From contig JANWZH010000002.1 in assembly GCA_025054755.1 (NCBI GenBank), forward strand, positions 1-41,195: 41,195 nucleotides of DNA, written 5' to 3'. Below are positions 9,066 to 18,894 of this stretch, piece after piece (the first letter of the stretch is position 1; every line of letters starts with the position of its first letter). The notes beneath the pieces were generated by a model, which had not been told where the DNA came from, made no database searches, and worked only from the letters and a program-made list of their open reading frames with translations. The stretch comes from Patescibacteria group bacterium (GTDB lineage Bacteria > Patescibacteriota > Minisyncoccia > UBA6257 > 2-01-FULL-56-20). Both the position numbers and the translations under genes were made by a program.

Positions 9066-9118
9066 TGCATATTTTTGGCTAAATAAAATATGCATCTGCC
9101 AAATTTTTAAATTTGGCA
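9066..9118 (+). other. Two hairpins in the 16S 5' leader
   Basis: Hairpin one pairs 9066-9075 with 9085-9094 (10 bp, 9-nt loop). Hairpin two pairs 9097-9106 with 9109-9118 (TGCCAAATTT against AAATTTGGCA) and ends at the mature 16S 5' end. They probably guide 5' maturation of the rRNA. Confidence 0.5.
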
Positions 9119-9119
9119 A

Positions 9120-10660
<1,541 letters not shown>

Positions 10661-10776
10661 AAACAAATGTTAAAAATTTAAAATAGTAGATTTTTATAAA
10701 TCTACTAGCTAATTATTAGTTTACTAGTCGGGTAAACAATAATTAGTGATATTTTAAATTTTTAAACATTTGTTTT
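10661..10776 (+). other. Folded 16S 3' trailer: three-way junction
   Basis: A closing helix pairs about 10661-10683 with 10751-10775, with one bulge. It encloses two hairpins: TAGTAGATTT (10684-10693) with AAATCTACTA (10698-10707), and CTAATTATT-A-GTTTAC (10709-10724) with GTAAAC-AATAATTAG (10732-10746) around the loop TAGTCGG. The closing helix abuts the right arm of the 16S processing stem, so the two could stack. It encodes no tRNA. It likely takes part in 16S 3'-end formation; any other role is unknown. Confidence 0.6.
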
Positions 10777-10810
10777 GGGACAACTAAAAAACTTTTTTAG
10801 TTTTATTTTT
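10777..10810 (+). terminator. Right arm of 16S processing stem, possible terminator
   Basis: 10777-10805 is the right arm of the 29-bp stem with 9031-9059. The part AACTAAAA...TTTTAGTT (10782-10802) can also fold on itself and is followed by a T-rich run to 10810, so it may double as an intrinsic terminator. The A/U-only stem makes the terminator reading uncertain. Confidence 0.4.
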
Positions 10811-10817
10811 AAAAAAA

Positions 10818-10846
10818 TTGTCAAAAAAAATATAGAATGTTAAAAT
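10818..10846 (+). promoter_or_regulatory. Response-regulator promoter, leaderless spacing
   Basis: TTGTCA (10818-10823), 17-bp spacer, TAAAAT (10841-10846), then seven bases to the ATG at 10854. The predicted start of transcription is at or within one base of the start codon. Confidence 0.65.
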
Positions 10847-10853
10847 TATAATT

Positions 10854-11234
10854 ATGAATGATAATCAGCCTAAGATTTTTATTATTGAAGATGATAAATT
10901 TTTATCATTAGTTTTGAAGGGTAGACTAGAAAGAGAGGGCATAAAAGTTTTTCAAGCTTTTGATGGCAAAGAAGCTTTAGATCTTTTAAAACAAGAAATT
11001 CCAGATTTGATTTTATTGGATTTAATTATGCCAAACATGAGCGGTTTTGAATTTTTAGAAAATTTAAGACAAGATCCGCAATATGCTTCAATTCCAGTAG
11101 TAGTAATTAGTAATTTGGGACAAGAAACAGATGTCCAAAAAGCTAAAACTTTTGGTGTAATAGAATATTATGTTAAAGTTAGAACGTCGATTGAAGATTT
11201 AATATCAAGAATAAAAGAAATTATTCAAAAATAA
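10854..11234 (+). CDS. Single-domain CheY-like response regulator
   Basis: 126 aa, a lone receiver domain with no output domain. Acidic pocket residues are IEDD (11-14), the phospho-acceptor Asp56 in LLDLIMP, the switch Ser86 in VVVISN and Lys108 in YYVKVR. No histidine kinase or flagellar gene is nearby. It is followed one base later by rplS, so the two are likely co-transcribed. Orphan receivers of this type work by protein-protein contact; the partner and signal here are unknown. Confidence 0.92.
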   Translation: MNDNQPKIFIIEDDKFLSLVLKGRLEREGIKVFQAFDGKEALDLLKQEIPDLILLDLIMPNMSGFEFLENLRQDPQYASIPVVVISNLGQETDVQKAKTFGVIEYYVKVRTSIEDLISRIKEIIQK

Positions 11235-11235
11235 T

Positions 11236-11553
11236 ATGATTGATAAAAAATTAATTCCACAAATTAAAACAGGGATAAAAGTTAGAGTTTATTCTACTCT
11301 AAATAAAGAACCGCTATCTCCATTTGAGGGTATTGTTATTGCTAGAAAGCATGGTAATGAACCAGGAGCAACTTTTACAGTACGTAGCATTATTTCGGGG
11401 GTTGGCGTTGAAAAGGTTTTTCCAATTTATTCTCCTGCTATTTCAAAATTAGAAATTATTGCTAAGCCCAAAAAGGTTAAAAGATCTAAACTTTATTGGA
11501 TTAGATCTGCTTCTGGGACAAAAATTAGAAAAAGACTTGGGGTTTCTATTTAA
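11236..11553 (+). CDS. rplS: 50S ribosomal protein bL19
   Basis: 105 aa with the bL19 signatures FEGIVIARKHGNEPGATFTV, GVGVEKVFPIYSP and the basic C terminus RSKLYWIRSASGTKIRKRLG. bL19 sits at the 30S-50S interface. In most bacteria rplS follows rimM and trmD; here it follows a receiver gene with one base between them. The start ATG comes directly after the preceding stop, and there is no Shine-Dalgarno. Confidence 0.96.
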   Translation: MIDKKLIPQIKTGIKVRVYSTLNKEPLSPFEGIVIARKHGNEPGATFTVRSIISGVGVEKVFPIYSPAISKLEIIAKPKKVKRSKLYWIRSASGTKIRKRLGVSI

Positions 11554-11714
11554 TTTTAAATTTTAATTTTAAATTATTAATAACTTATTAATTTAAATTT
11601 ATTTTATTTTTTTATAATTTTAAAAAAGATAAGATTTTGTTTCTATAAATAATTTTATTTAATTTTAATTAATTTTAAAAAAGTTTATTATTAAATTTTT
11701 ATTTATCAAATAAT
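11554..11714. other. AT-only spacer
   Basis: Nearly pure A/T between rplS and the glycerate kinase promoter. I see no ORF, RNA gene or GC-containing hairpin; imperfect repeats of TTTTAAATTTTAATTTTAAA reflect base composition. Confidence 0.6.
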
Positions 11715-11743
11715 TTGATTTCTTATTTTAAAATTTTTATTAT
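11715..11743 (+). promoter_or_regulatory. Glycerate kinase promoter, leaderless spacing onto GTG
   Basis: TTGATT (11715-11720), 17-bp spacer, TATTAT (11738-11743), six bases, then GTG at 11750. The same geometry as the other leaderless candidates supports this non-ATG start. Confidence 0.55.
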
Positions 11744-11749
11744 TATAAT

Positions 11750-13048
11750 GTGGAATTTAAAAAAATTAAAAATTTAGAAAATTTAATTCAAAATGATTTA
11801 AGAAAAAATGCTTTAATTATTGTTGAGGAAGGGTTGCAAGCAATTGATACATCAAGAATTATTTATAATAACTTAAAATTAGAAAATAATATCTTAAAAA
11901 TTAATAATTTAGAATTTAATATTTTAGATTTTGAAAAAATAATAGTTTGTGGAATTGGAAAATGTGCTCTAGAAGCTGCAAAAGCTACTGAAGAAATTTT
12001 GGGTAATTATATTACAGACGGTATAGTTTTATATGTTGGTCAAAATGATATTAATTTAAATAAGATAGAAAAAATAAAAGGAACTCATCCTTATCCAAGT
12101 GAAATAAATATTTTAGCCACTAAAAAAATAATACAAAAATTATCTAATTTAACAGAAAAAGATTTGGTTATTTTTTTAATTTCGGGTGGCGGATCAACTC
12201 TTTTATGCTTGCCTAAAAATGAAAATGCTGGTTTAGAAATGGAAATATTTCAAACTTTAACTAAAAATGGCGCAGATATCATTGAATTAAATACTTTGCG
12301 CAAACACCTTTCTTTAGCTCGAGGCGGTTTTTTGGCTAAATATATTTATCCAGCTAAAGGAGTATCATTAATTTTTTCTGATGTATTAAATAATGATATA
12401 TCTTTTGTTTCTTCTGGTCCAACAGTTAAAGATAAAACTACGATTAATGATGCTTTAGAAATAATTAAAAAATATAATCTAGAAAATTTTTTCAAAATAA
12501 ACAATATTGAATTAATTGAGACGCCTAAAGATGATATTTATTTTAATAATTTTTATAATTTTTTAGTAGCTTCTAATGAAATAGCTTTAAAAGCGATGAA
12601 AATTAAGGCTGAAAATTTAGGATTTAAAGCAAAAATTTTGAATACAGCTTTATCTGGAGAAGCTCGAAAAGTAGCTTTAAATATTTTAAATGATTTAAGA
12701 AAAGAAGATTCTAAAACTATTTTATTATATGGCGGAGAAACAACAGTAACTATTAAAGGACATGGTAGAGGTGGAAGAAATCTAGAATTAGTTTTAGCTG
12801 CAGCTTTTAATATTTCAGATGATGAATTGATTATATCTTTTGATTCAGATGGCCGTGATAATGGTGATTTTGCTGGAGCAATTGCTGATAAAATAACTAG
12901 AGATTTAGTTTATCAAAATTTAGAAGAATCAAAAATTTATTTTGAAAACAATGAAGAATATCCTTTATTTGAAAAAATTGGAAATTATATTTATACAGGA
13001 AATACTGGTTCAAATGTTTCGGATTTAATTTTGGCAATTAAAAATTAA
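11750..13048 (+). CDS. Glycerate 2-kinase (type II, MOFRL/DUF4147 family)
   Basis: 432 aa enzyme phosphorylating glycerate to 2-phosphoglycerate with ATP. Family marks are GIGKCALEAAKA near residue 66, GTHPYPSE, FLISGGGSTLLCLP, NTLRKHLSLARGGFLAK, and the C-terminal MOFRL domain with YGGETTVTIKGHGRGGRNLE and SFDSDGRDN. It uses a GTG start at 11750; no ATG lies nearby in frame, and the promoter spacing fits. The next gene is PEP synthase, so 2-phosphoglycerate made here could pass through enolase to PEP and pyruvate. That pathway link is inference. Confidence 0.92.
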   Translation: MEFKKIKNLENLIQNDLRKNALIIVEEGLQAIDTSRIIYNNLKLENNILKINNLEFNILDFEKIIVCGIGKCALEAAKATEEILGNYITDGIVLYVGQNDINLNKIEKIKGTHPYPSEINILATKKIIQKLSNLTEKDLVIFLISGGGSTLLCLPKNENAGLEMEIFQTLTKNGADIIELNTLRKHLSLARGGFLAKYIYPAKGVSLIFSDVLNNDISFVSSGPTVKDKTTINDALEIIKKYNLENFFKINNIELIETPKDDIYFNNFYNFLVASNEIALKAMKIKAENLGFKAKILNTALSGEARKVALNILNDLRKEDSKTILLYGGETTVTIKGHGRGGRNLELVLAAAFNISDDELIISFDSDGRDNGDFAGAIADKITRDLVYQNLEESKIYFENNEEYPLFEKIGNYIYTGNTGSNVSDLILAIKN

Positions 13049-13050
13049 AT

Positions 13051-13079
13051 TAGACAAATATTTTAATTGAAATTATAAT
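13051..13079 (+). promoter_or_regulatory. PEP synthase promoter
   Basis: TAGACA (13051-13056), 17-bp spacer, TATAAT (13074-13079). This would give a leader of about 31 nt, unlike the leaderless genes. The leader contains AAAGGTCT but no proper Shine-Dalgarno near the ATG. Confidence 0.5.
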
Positions 13080-13116
13080 CATAAATATAAAGGTCTAAAA
13101 ATTTTTTATTATAATA

Positions 13117-15558
13117 ATGAAAAAATTTATTTTAAATTTTAATGAGATTGGGATAGAAGATATTCCAGAAGTTGGAGGCAAAAATGCTTCTTTGGGTGAA
13201 ATGTTAAAAAATTTAACTCCTTTGGGAGTTAATATCCCCGATGGTTTTGCTGTTACTGCTTTTGCTTATAATTATTTTTTAGAAAATTCTTTATATAAGA
13301 ATTTAAATTTAAAATCTTATATTCAAAATGTTTTAAAAGGTTTAAATACTAAAAATATTAAAGATTTAAATAAAAGAGGTAAATTAATTCGTGAAGCAAT
13401 TGAAAAAGCTCAATTTCCAAAAGAATTAGAAAATTCAATTATCGAAGCTTATCATAATTTAGAAAAAAAATATTATAAAAATGTTGATGTTGCTGTAAGA
13501 TCTTCAGCTACAGCTGAAGATCTTCCTGGCGCTTCTTTTGCGGGGCAACAAGAAACATACTTAAATATTAGAGGATTTAAAGAATTATTAAAAGCAGTTA
13601 AATTTGCAATGGCTTCTTTGTTCACTGATCGGGCAATTTCTTATAGAACAGATAAGGGTTTTGACCATTTTAAAGTTTCAATTTCAATTGGAGTTCAAAA
13701 AATGGTTAGATCAGATATCGGAGCTTCAGGAGTAGCTTTTACTTTAGATACTGAAACTGGTTTTAAAAATGTTGTTTTAATTAATGGTGTTTGGGGATTG
13801 GGAGAAATGATTGTTCAAGGAAAAGTTATACCAGATGAATTTTTGGTTTTTAAGCCATTACTAGATAAAGCTCCTAATCCTATTGTTTTTAAAAAATTAG
13901 GAGATAAAAATCAAAAAATGATTTATTTTGAGCCAAAAGGAATTAGTACTAAAAATACAAAAGTTATAAAAACAACAGAAAAAGAAAAGCAAACATATGT
14001 TTTAAGTGATGAAGAAGTTTTAATTCTAGCAAAATGGTGTTTATTAATTGAAAGACATTACTCTTCAAAACATAATAAATGGACACCAATGGATATTGAA
14101 TGGGCAAAAGATGGAAAAACTAATGAATTATTTATAGTGCAAGCAAGACCAGAAACAATTCATTCTCAAAGAGATTTTTCTAAAATTTTTGAATATCAAT
14201 TATTAGAAAAAGGAGATGTTATAACAAAAGGAATATCGGTGGGTAATAAAATTTCTAGCGGCAAAGCAAATGTTATTTTAAATGTTTCAGATATTTCTAA
14301 GTTTAAAAAAGGAGATATTTTAGTTACTGATATGACTGATCCAGATTGGGAGCCAATTATGAAAATTGCTTCTGGTATTATAACGGATAAGGGTGGAAGA
14401 ACGTCACATGCTGCAATTGTTAGTCGTGAACTTGGAATTCCATGTATTGTTGGCACAGAAAATGCAACTCGTAAGATTAAAACAGGTAATTTATTGACAA
14501 TTGATACAACTAGCGCAGAGGGTTTAGTCTATAAAGGCATATTAAAATATAAAACTATTGAGCACGACGTTTCTAATTTACGAAAACCAAAAACAAAAAT
14601 AATGATGAACATCGCTACTCCAGATACTGCTTTTGAAAAGTCTTTTCTACCAAATGATGGTGTTGGATTAGCTAGAGAAGAATTTATTATTGCTTCAGAT
14701 ATTGGTATTCATCCCAATGCTTTAATTAATTATAAAAAATTAGGCTTGGAATTAAGAAAAAAAATAGATAAAAAAACATTTGGATATAAAGATAAAGTTC
14801 AGTTTTATATTGATTATTTAGCTTATGGTATTGCTAAAATTGGAGCAGCTTTCTGGCCTAATCCGGTTATTGTTAGATTTTCTGATTTTAAAACTAATGA
14901 ATATAAAACTTTATTAGGTGGAGAGATTTATGAACCAAACGAAGAAAATCCGATGATTGGTTGGAGAGGCGCTTCTAGATATTATCATTCTCAATTTAAA
15001 GACGCTTTTAGATTAGAGCTTTTAGCTATTAAAAAGGTTAGAGAAGAAATTGGTCTTAATAATATTGATGTTATGGTTCCATTTTGTAGAACGCCAGAAG
15101 AAGGTAAAAAAGTTTTAAATTTAATAGAAAAGGAGGGATTGTTAAGCGAAGAACACATTAAAAAATCTGGTTCGAAATTAAATGTTTATGTGATGTGTGA
15201 AATTCCTTCTAATATTTTATTAGCTGAAGAATTTTTAAATATTTTTGATGGAATGTCAATTGGCTCTAATGATTTAACACAATTAACATTAGGAATTGAT
15301 CGTGATGGAAATGAAATGATTAAACATATTGCTAATGAAAACAATGAGGCTATTAAAAAATTAATTCGTGAAATTATTAATAAATGTAAGGAAAAAAATA
15401 AATATATTGGAATTTGTGGACAAGGCCCATCTGATTTTCCTGAATTTGCTGAATTTTTAGTTGAAGCAGGAATAACTAGTATATCATTAAATCCAGATAC
15501 AATTATTAAAACAATTTTAAATATTTTAGAAAAAGAAAAGCAATTAAATAAGAATTAA
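13117..15558 (+). CDS. ppsA: Phosphoenolpyruvate synthase
   Basis: 813 aa, close to the usual length. The N-terminal ATP-grasp domain has VGGKNASLGEM and VRSSATAEDLPGASFAGQQE. The swivelling phosphohistidine domain has GGRTSHAAIVSRELGIP with catalytic His431. The C-terminal TIM barrel ends in GICGQGPSDFPEFAEFL with Cys767. The sequence favours PEP synthase (pyruvate + ATP to PEP + AMP + Pi) over pyruvate phosphate dikinase, which is longer. In fermentative CPR cells the enzyme may run in either direction. It follows glycerate kinase, but with its own promoter. Confidence 0.94.
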   Translation: MKKFILNFNEIGIEDIPEVGGKNASLGEMLKNLTPLGVNIPDGFAVTAFAYNYFLENSLYKNLNLKSYIQNVLKGLNTKNIKDLNKRGKLIREAIEKAQFPKELENSIIEAYHNLEKKYYKNVDVAVRSSATAEDLPGASFAGQQETYLNIRGFKELLKAVKFAMASLFTDRAISYRTDKGFDHFKVSISIGVQKMVRSDIGASGVAFTLDTETGFKNVVLINGVWGLGEMIVQGKVIPDEFLVFKPLLDKAPNPIVFKKLGDKNQKMIYFEPKGISTKNTKVIKTTEKEKQTYVLSDEEVLILAKWCLLIERHYSSKHNKWTPMDIEWAKDGKTNELFIVQARPETIHSQRDFSKIFEYQLLEKGDVITKGISVGNKISSGKANVILNVSDISKFKKGDILVTDMTDPDWEPIMKIASGIITDKGGRTSHAAIVSRELGIPCIVGTENATRKIKTGNLLTIDTTSAEGLVYKGILKYKTIEHDVSNLRKPKTKIMMNIATPDTAFEKSFLPNDGVGLAREEFIIASDIGIHPNALINYKKLGLELRKKIDKKTFGYKDKVQFYIDYLAYGIAKIGAAFWPNPVIVRFSDFKTNEYKTLLGGEIYEPNEENPMIGWRGASRYYHSQFKDAFRLELLAIKKVREEIGLNNIDVMVPFCRTPEEGKKVLNLIEKEGLLSEEHIKKSGSKLNVYVMCEIPSNILLAEEFLNIFDGMSIGSNDLTQLTLGIDRDGNEMIKHIANENNEAIKKLIREIINKCKEKNKYIGICGQGPSDFPEFAEFLVEAGITSISLNPDTIIKTILNILEKEKQLNKN

Positions 15559-15606
15559 TTATTACAGTTTTTATTTTTTTAATTTATAATATAATTAAAT
15601 ATAAAT

Positions 15607-16806
15607 ATGCTTTATCATTATTTAGCTTCTGATAATCAAGGGAAAATATATGAAGGCAATTATGATGCTGAAAACATTAATGATGTTTTAGTATATTTAT
15701 CTGGTTCTGGTTTAAAGCCAATTTCGATTAAAGCTATTAAGATTATAAAGCCATTAATATTTAGTCAATCTATTAAACTTTCAGATAAAATATTTTTAAT
15801 GAAATATTTATCTTTAATGTTGCAAGTTGGAACAGATCTTTTGTCGGCAATTAATATTTTAATTTCAGATTTACAAGGATCTGGTATTCATAATTTTTTA
15901 ATTGAAGTTCGTGAAAATTTAACCAAAGGGAGACCATTTTATGAAGCTTTTGCCAAACATCCTAGATCATTTTCTATAGTGGAAACTAATATTATTAAAG
16001 CAGCTGAGGCTTCTGGTAATTTACAAAAGACTTTTGAAGATTTGAGTGAGTCTTTACAACGTGAAGCTGAAATTAGGGGGAAAATTCGTTCAGCTTTAAT
16101 TTATCCTATTATTTTGCTTATAATGTCTTTAGCTATTTTTTTCTTTTTATCAACTTTTGCTTTGCCTAAAATTGCTAAGGTTTTTAATGAATCAGGAATA
16201 GAACCGCCAACATTTTCTAGAATTGTTTTTACAATAGGACTTTTTATTAGTGATCATTTTGCAATTATTTTATTTTTATTATTAATAATTATTTCTTTTT
16301 TAATTTATTTTTTTGGCTTTAATAATTTTGGCAAAACATTAATTCGTCAATTTATTAGTAGATTGCCATTTGTTAAGAAAATTTATTTAGATATTGCTAT
16401 TCAAAGATTTACCTCAACATTTTCTTCTTTATTAAAAGCAGGAATTCCAATTATTGATTCTTTAAAAATTACAGCTGATGTTGTTGGCCATCAAGAAATA
16501 AAATTAGCTCTTTTAAGAATTGCTGAAGAGGGTTTAAGTAGAGGATTAACTGTAAGTGAATCTTTTAAAAAAGAAATTATTTTCCCACGCGTAGTTACAA
16601 ATTTAATTGCTATTTCTGAAAAAGCTGGTCATTTAGATGAGGTTTTGGGCACGTTGGCTAAATTTTATGCATCTAATATTGATTCGACAATTAAATCAGT
16701 AGTAGCTGTTATTGAACCAATTTTACTTATTTTAATGGGTGGTTTAGTTGGTATTATTGCTTTATCTATTGTTATTCCAATTTATCAATTAGCAATGAAA
16801 TTTTAA
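15607..16806 (+). CDS. pilC: Type IV pilus inner-membrane platform protein PilC
   Basis: 399 aa member of the T2SS F/PilC family. Two repeated cytoplasmic domains (about 60-165 and 260-365) are separated by membrane segments near 163-187 and 213-235, with a third at the C terminus (IEPILLILMGGLVGIIALSIV). Typical strings are MLQVGTDLLSAI, LLKAGIPIIDSL and the matching family Glu/Gly positions. It forms the platform on which pilins are assembled. TATAAT at 15590-15595 lies 11 nt before the ATG without a good -35. It is the first of six pilus genes; the PilB and PilT ATPases and the prepilin peptidase are not in the window. Confidence 0.93.
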   Translation: MLYHYLASDNQGKIYEGNYDAENINDVLVYLSGSGLKPISIKAIKIIKPLIFSQSIKLSDKIFLMKYLSLMLQVGTDLLSAINILISDLQGSGIHNFLIEVRENLTKGRPFYEAFAKHPRSFSIVETNIIKAAEASGNLQKTFEDLSESLQREAEIRGKIRSALIYPIILLIMSLAIFFFLSTFALPKIAKVFNESGIEPPTFSRIVFTIGLFISDHFAIILFLLLIIISFLIYFFGFNNFGKTLIRQFISRLPFVKKIYLDIAIQRFTSTFSSLLKAGIPIIDSLKITADVVGHQEIKLALLRIAEEGLSRGLTVSESFKKEIIFPRVVTNLIAISEKAGHLDEVLGTLAKFYASNIDSTIKSVVAVIEPILLILMGGLVGIIALSIVIPIYQLAMKF

Positions 16807-16808
16807 AA

Positions 16809-17318
16809 ATGAATCAAAATATTAAAAATTTAATAAAAAAAGGATTTAGTTTAACCGAATTACTAATTTCAGTAGCTTTAATAATGATTTTATCTATTGT
16901 TATTTTTTCTAATTTTTATAAAAGGAGAAATATTACAAATTTAAGATCAACCACTACGCAAATTGCTGCAATTTTAATGGAGGCTCGTAATAGATCAATA
17001 GCTCAAGAAAAAGATAGTTATTGGGGCGTTTATTTTGAAAATCCAACTTCGTCAAAGCCTTCTTTTAGTTTGTTTTATACATCAGATTCAAATTTTGCAA
17101 CAAGTAGTTTTAAATATATTAAAAAATATTTTTTGACTGATTTTGTTTATTATAATACTTCAACTATTCCTTTAGGAGGCAATTTAATTATTGTATTTAA
17201 CAAAGTTTCTGGATTGCCTATTAGTGTTTCTACAATTTATTTAGATTTGAAACAGGGAAATATTACAATAGCATCTTCTTCGATTAATATTAATTCTGTT
17301 GGAACAATAATTTATTAA
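16809..17318 (+). CDS. Type IV pilin-like protein (GspH/FimT-like pseudopilin)
   Basis: 169 aa. The class III signal is KKGFSLTELL: cleavage after Gly12 gives a mature Phe+1 and Glu+5 (Glu17), followed by one hydrophobic helix and a polar C-terminal domain. There are no Cys residues for a D-loop. Substitution of the major pilin is possible, but the short helix-plus-domain form fits a minor pseudopilin. The start is two bases after pilC, so the genes are coupled. Confidence 0.85.
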   Translation: MNQNIKNLIKKGFSLTELLISVALIMILSIVIFSNFYKRRNITNLRSTTTQIAAILMEARNRSIAQEKDSYWGVYFENPTSSKPSFSLFYTSDSNFATSSFKYIKKYFLTDFVYYNTSTIPLGGNLIIVFNKVSGLPISVSTIYLDLKQGNITIASSSININSVGTIIY

Positions 17319-17341
17319 TGTTTAAATAATATTAGTATAAA

Positions 17342-17986
17342 ATGAAAGTAAAATTAAAATATTATTTAAAAAATTTAAATTTTAATAATGGTCAATCTTT
17401 GGTCGAAGTTTTGATTGCCTTATCAATAGGAATTATTTTTGTTTTAGGAACAATAATTGCAGTACAAATGTCTCTAAAAACAGGAAGAGATTCTGAAAAA
17501 ATTCAAACTAGTGCTATGTTGGCTAGGGAATTAATGGATAATGTTAAAATTTTTGCTGATTCAGGCTGGTACAATGTAGCTAATTTAGCTACGACTTCTA
17601 TTAATAAATATTATATTAATACATCTACTCCTTTTACTGCAATATCTGGAATAGAAATAATAACTATTGGAACAACTACATATAATAGATATTTTTATTT
17701 GGATGATGTTTACCGTGATGGTAGTGGTTCTATTGTAAATTCTGGAGGAACTTTTGATCCATCAACCAAAAAGTTAACTATTGTTTATAAATGGGTTGGA
17801 GGAAATGATAGATTTTTAACAACCTATATTACTCGTTCTAAAAATGTTATTTTTAATCAAACTGATTGGTCTGGTGGAGGGGGGCAAACTGGACCAATTA
17901 CATCAACGAATTCAATGTTTGCTACTTCTACTAATATTGACTTTTCAACTACAACTGGCTCAATTAGATTAAGGTTAGGTTATTAA
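17342..17986 (+). CDS. PilV-like minor pseudopilin
   Basis: 214 aa. The prepilin motif NNGQSLVEVLIALS has Gly17 before the cleavage site and Glu22 at mature position 5, followed by a hydrophobic helix. The middle holds SAMLARELMDNVKIFADSGW, a pattern common in PilV-type minor pilins. The rest is Thr/Ser-rich, as in extracellular proteins. It lies within the pilus operon and likely forms part of the initiating tip complex. Confidence 0.8.
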   Translation: MKVKLKYYLKNLNFNNGQSLVEVLIALSIGIIFVLGTIIAVQMSLKTGRDSEKIQTSAMLARELMDNVKIFADSGWYNVANLATTSINKYYINTSTPFTAISGIEIITIGTTTYNRYFYLDDVYRDGSGSIVNSGGTFDPSTKKLTIVYKWVGGNDRFLTTYITRSKNVIFNQTDWSGGGGQTGPITSTNSMFATSTNIDFSTTTGSIRLRLGY

Positions 17987-17993
17987 ATTTTTA

Positions 17994-18021
17994 TTGAATA
18001 TAGTTTTTATTTTGATATAAT
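17994..18021 (+). promoter_or_regulatory. Promoter of repeat surface protein, leaderless spacing
   Basis: TTGAAT (17994-17999), 16-bp spacer, TATAAT (18016-18021), six bases, ATG 18028. An internal promoter within the pilus cluster, it allows separate expression of the surface protein. Confidence 0.65.
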
Positions 18022-18027
18022 TAAAAT

Positions 18028-18894
18028 ATGAAAAATAAAATCAATTTGATTATCATAATTATATTTATTATTTTTTTAACAGCACTAGCCGCAACTAATA
18101 TTGATTCAAGTAATCGTTGGGCCTGGAATGATTTAATAGGCTGGATTGATTTTTATTCTACAAATACAGTTAATGTTAATTCTCAACAATTAACTGGTTA
18201 TGCAAGTTCTTCTGCTGGAGATATTTCTTTAGATTGTGCAACAACTCGTAATGGCAATATATGTTCTCAAAGCAATTATAAAGTTTTAAATGATGGAGGG
18301 GGTAATTTATCTGGTTGGGCTTGGAATGATAATTATGGTTGGATTAGTTTTTGTGGTGGTCAAAATACTGTAAATTGTCCAGGTTCTATAATTTATCAAG
18401 TTAAAATTGACCCAAATACTGGAGATTTTTCAAATTATGCTTGGAATGATTTATTAGGTTGGATTAGTTTTTGTGGTCAGCCTGGAGGTGGATTAGGTTG
18501 TGCATCTACAACTTATTCATATAAAGTAAATACTTCTTGGCGTGCTACAGCAACAATAGGTTATTTAGATTCAAGTATTTATGATACTGGAATAAGCGGT
18601 GGGGCACAGATAAATTCTATTTTATGGAAAGGAGATTTGCCTTCTGGCACTCAGGTTAGATTTAAAATAGCCTCTTCTAATTCATCTAATGGGCCATGGA
18701 ATTTTTTGGGCCCAAATGGCACAACAAATGATAATGATTATTATGGACCAGTTTTTCCTAATCAGTCGTATCAAATAAATTATTTATTGCATAGTAATCA
18801 TCGTTATTTTAGATATAGAGTCATTTTAGTTTCAGATCAAGCTCAACAAAATTCGCCTAGAATTGATGATATTATAATTAATTGGAGTCCTTAA
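18028..18894 (+). CDS. Secreted protein with WAWND...GWISF repeats
   Basis: 288 aa with an N-terminal hydrophobic export segment (residues 7-22). Three copies of a W-rich motif follow: WAWNDLIGWIDF at 31-42, WAWNDNYGWISF at 97-108 and YAWNDLLGWISF at 137-148. Cys residues at about 70, 79, 109, 117, 149 and 158 could form disulfides. Residues 172-288 look like a separate beta-rich domain ending IDDIIINWSP. I recognise this repeat style from CPR surface proteins, with no proven function. Placement inside the pilin cluster suggests a pilus-associated adhesin or tip protein. It may use the disulfide machinery seen elsewhere in the window. Confidence 0.7.
   Translation: MKNKINLIIIIIFIIFLTALAATNIDSSNRWAWNDLIGWIDFYSTNTVNVNSQQLTGYASSSAGDISLDCATTRNGNICSQSNYKVLNDGGGNLSGWAWNDNYGWISFCGGQNTVNCPGSIIYQVKIDPNTGDFSNYAWNDLLGWISFCGQPGGGLGCASTTYSYKVNTSWRATATIGYLDSSIYDTGISGGAQINSILWKGDLPSGTQVRFKIASSNSSNGPWNFLGPNGTTNDNDYYGPVFPNQSYQINYLLHSNHRYFRYRVILVSDQAQQNSPRIDDIIINWSP

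Noticed and set aside
11744..11749. TATAAT directly before the glycerate kinase GTG as its -10 box
   Set aside because: It would put the transcript start inside the gene. TATTAT at 11738-11743 with TTGATT at 17 bp fits better.
14196..14456. Minus-strand frame inside ppsA
   Set aside because: Antisense shadow of a conserved enzyme domain.
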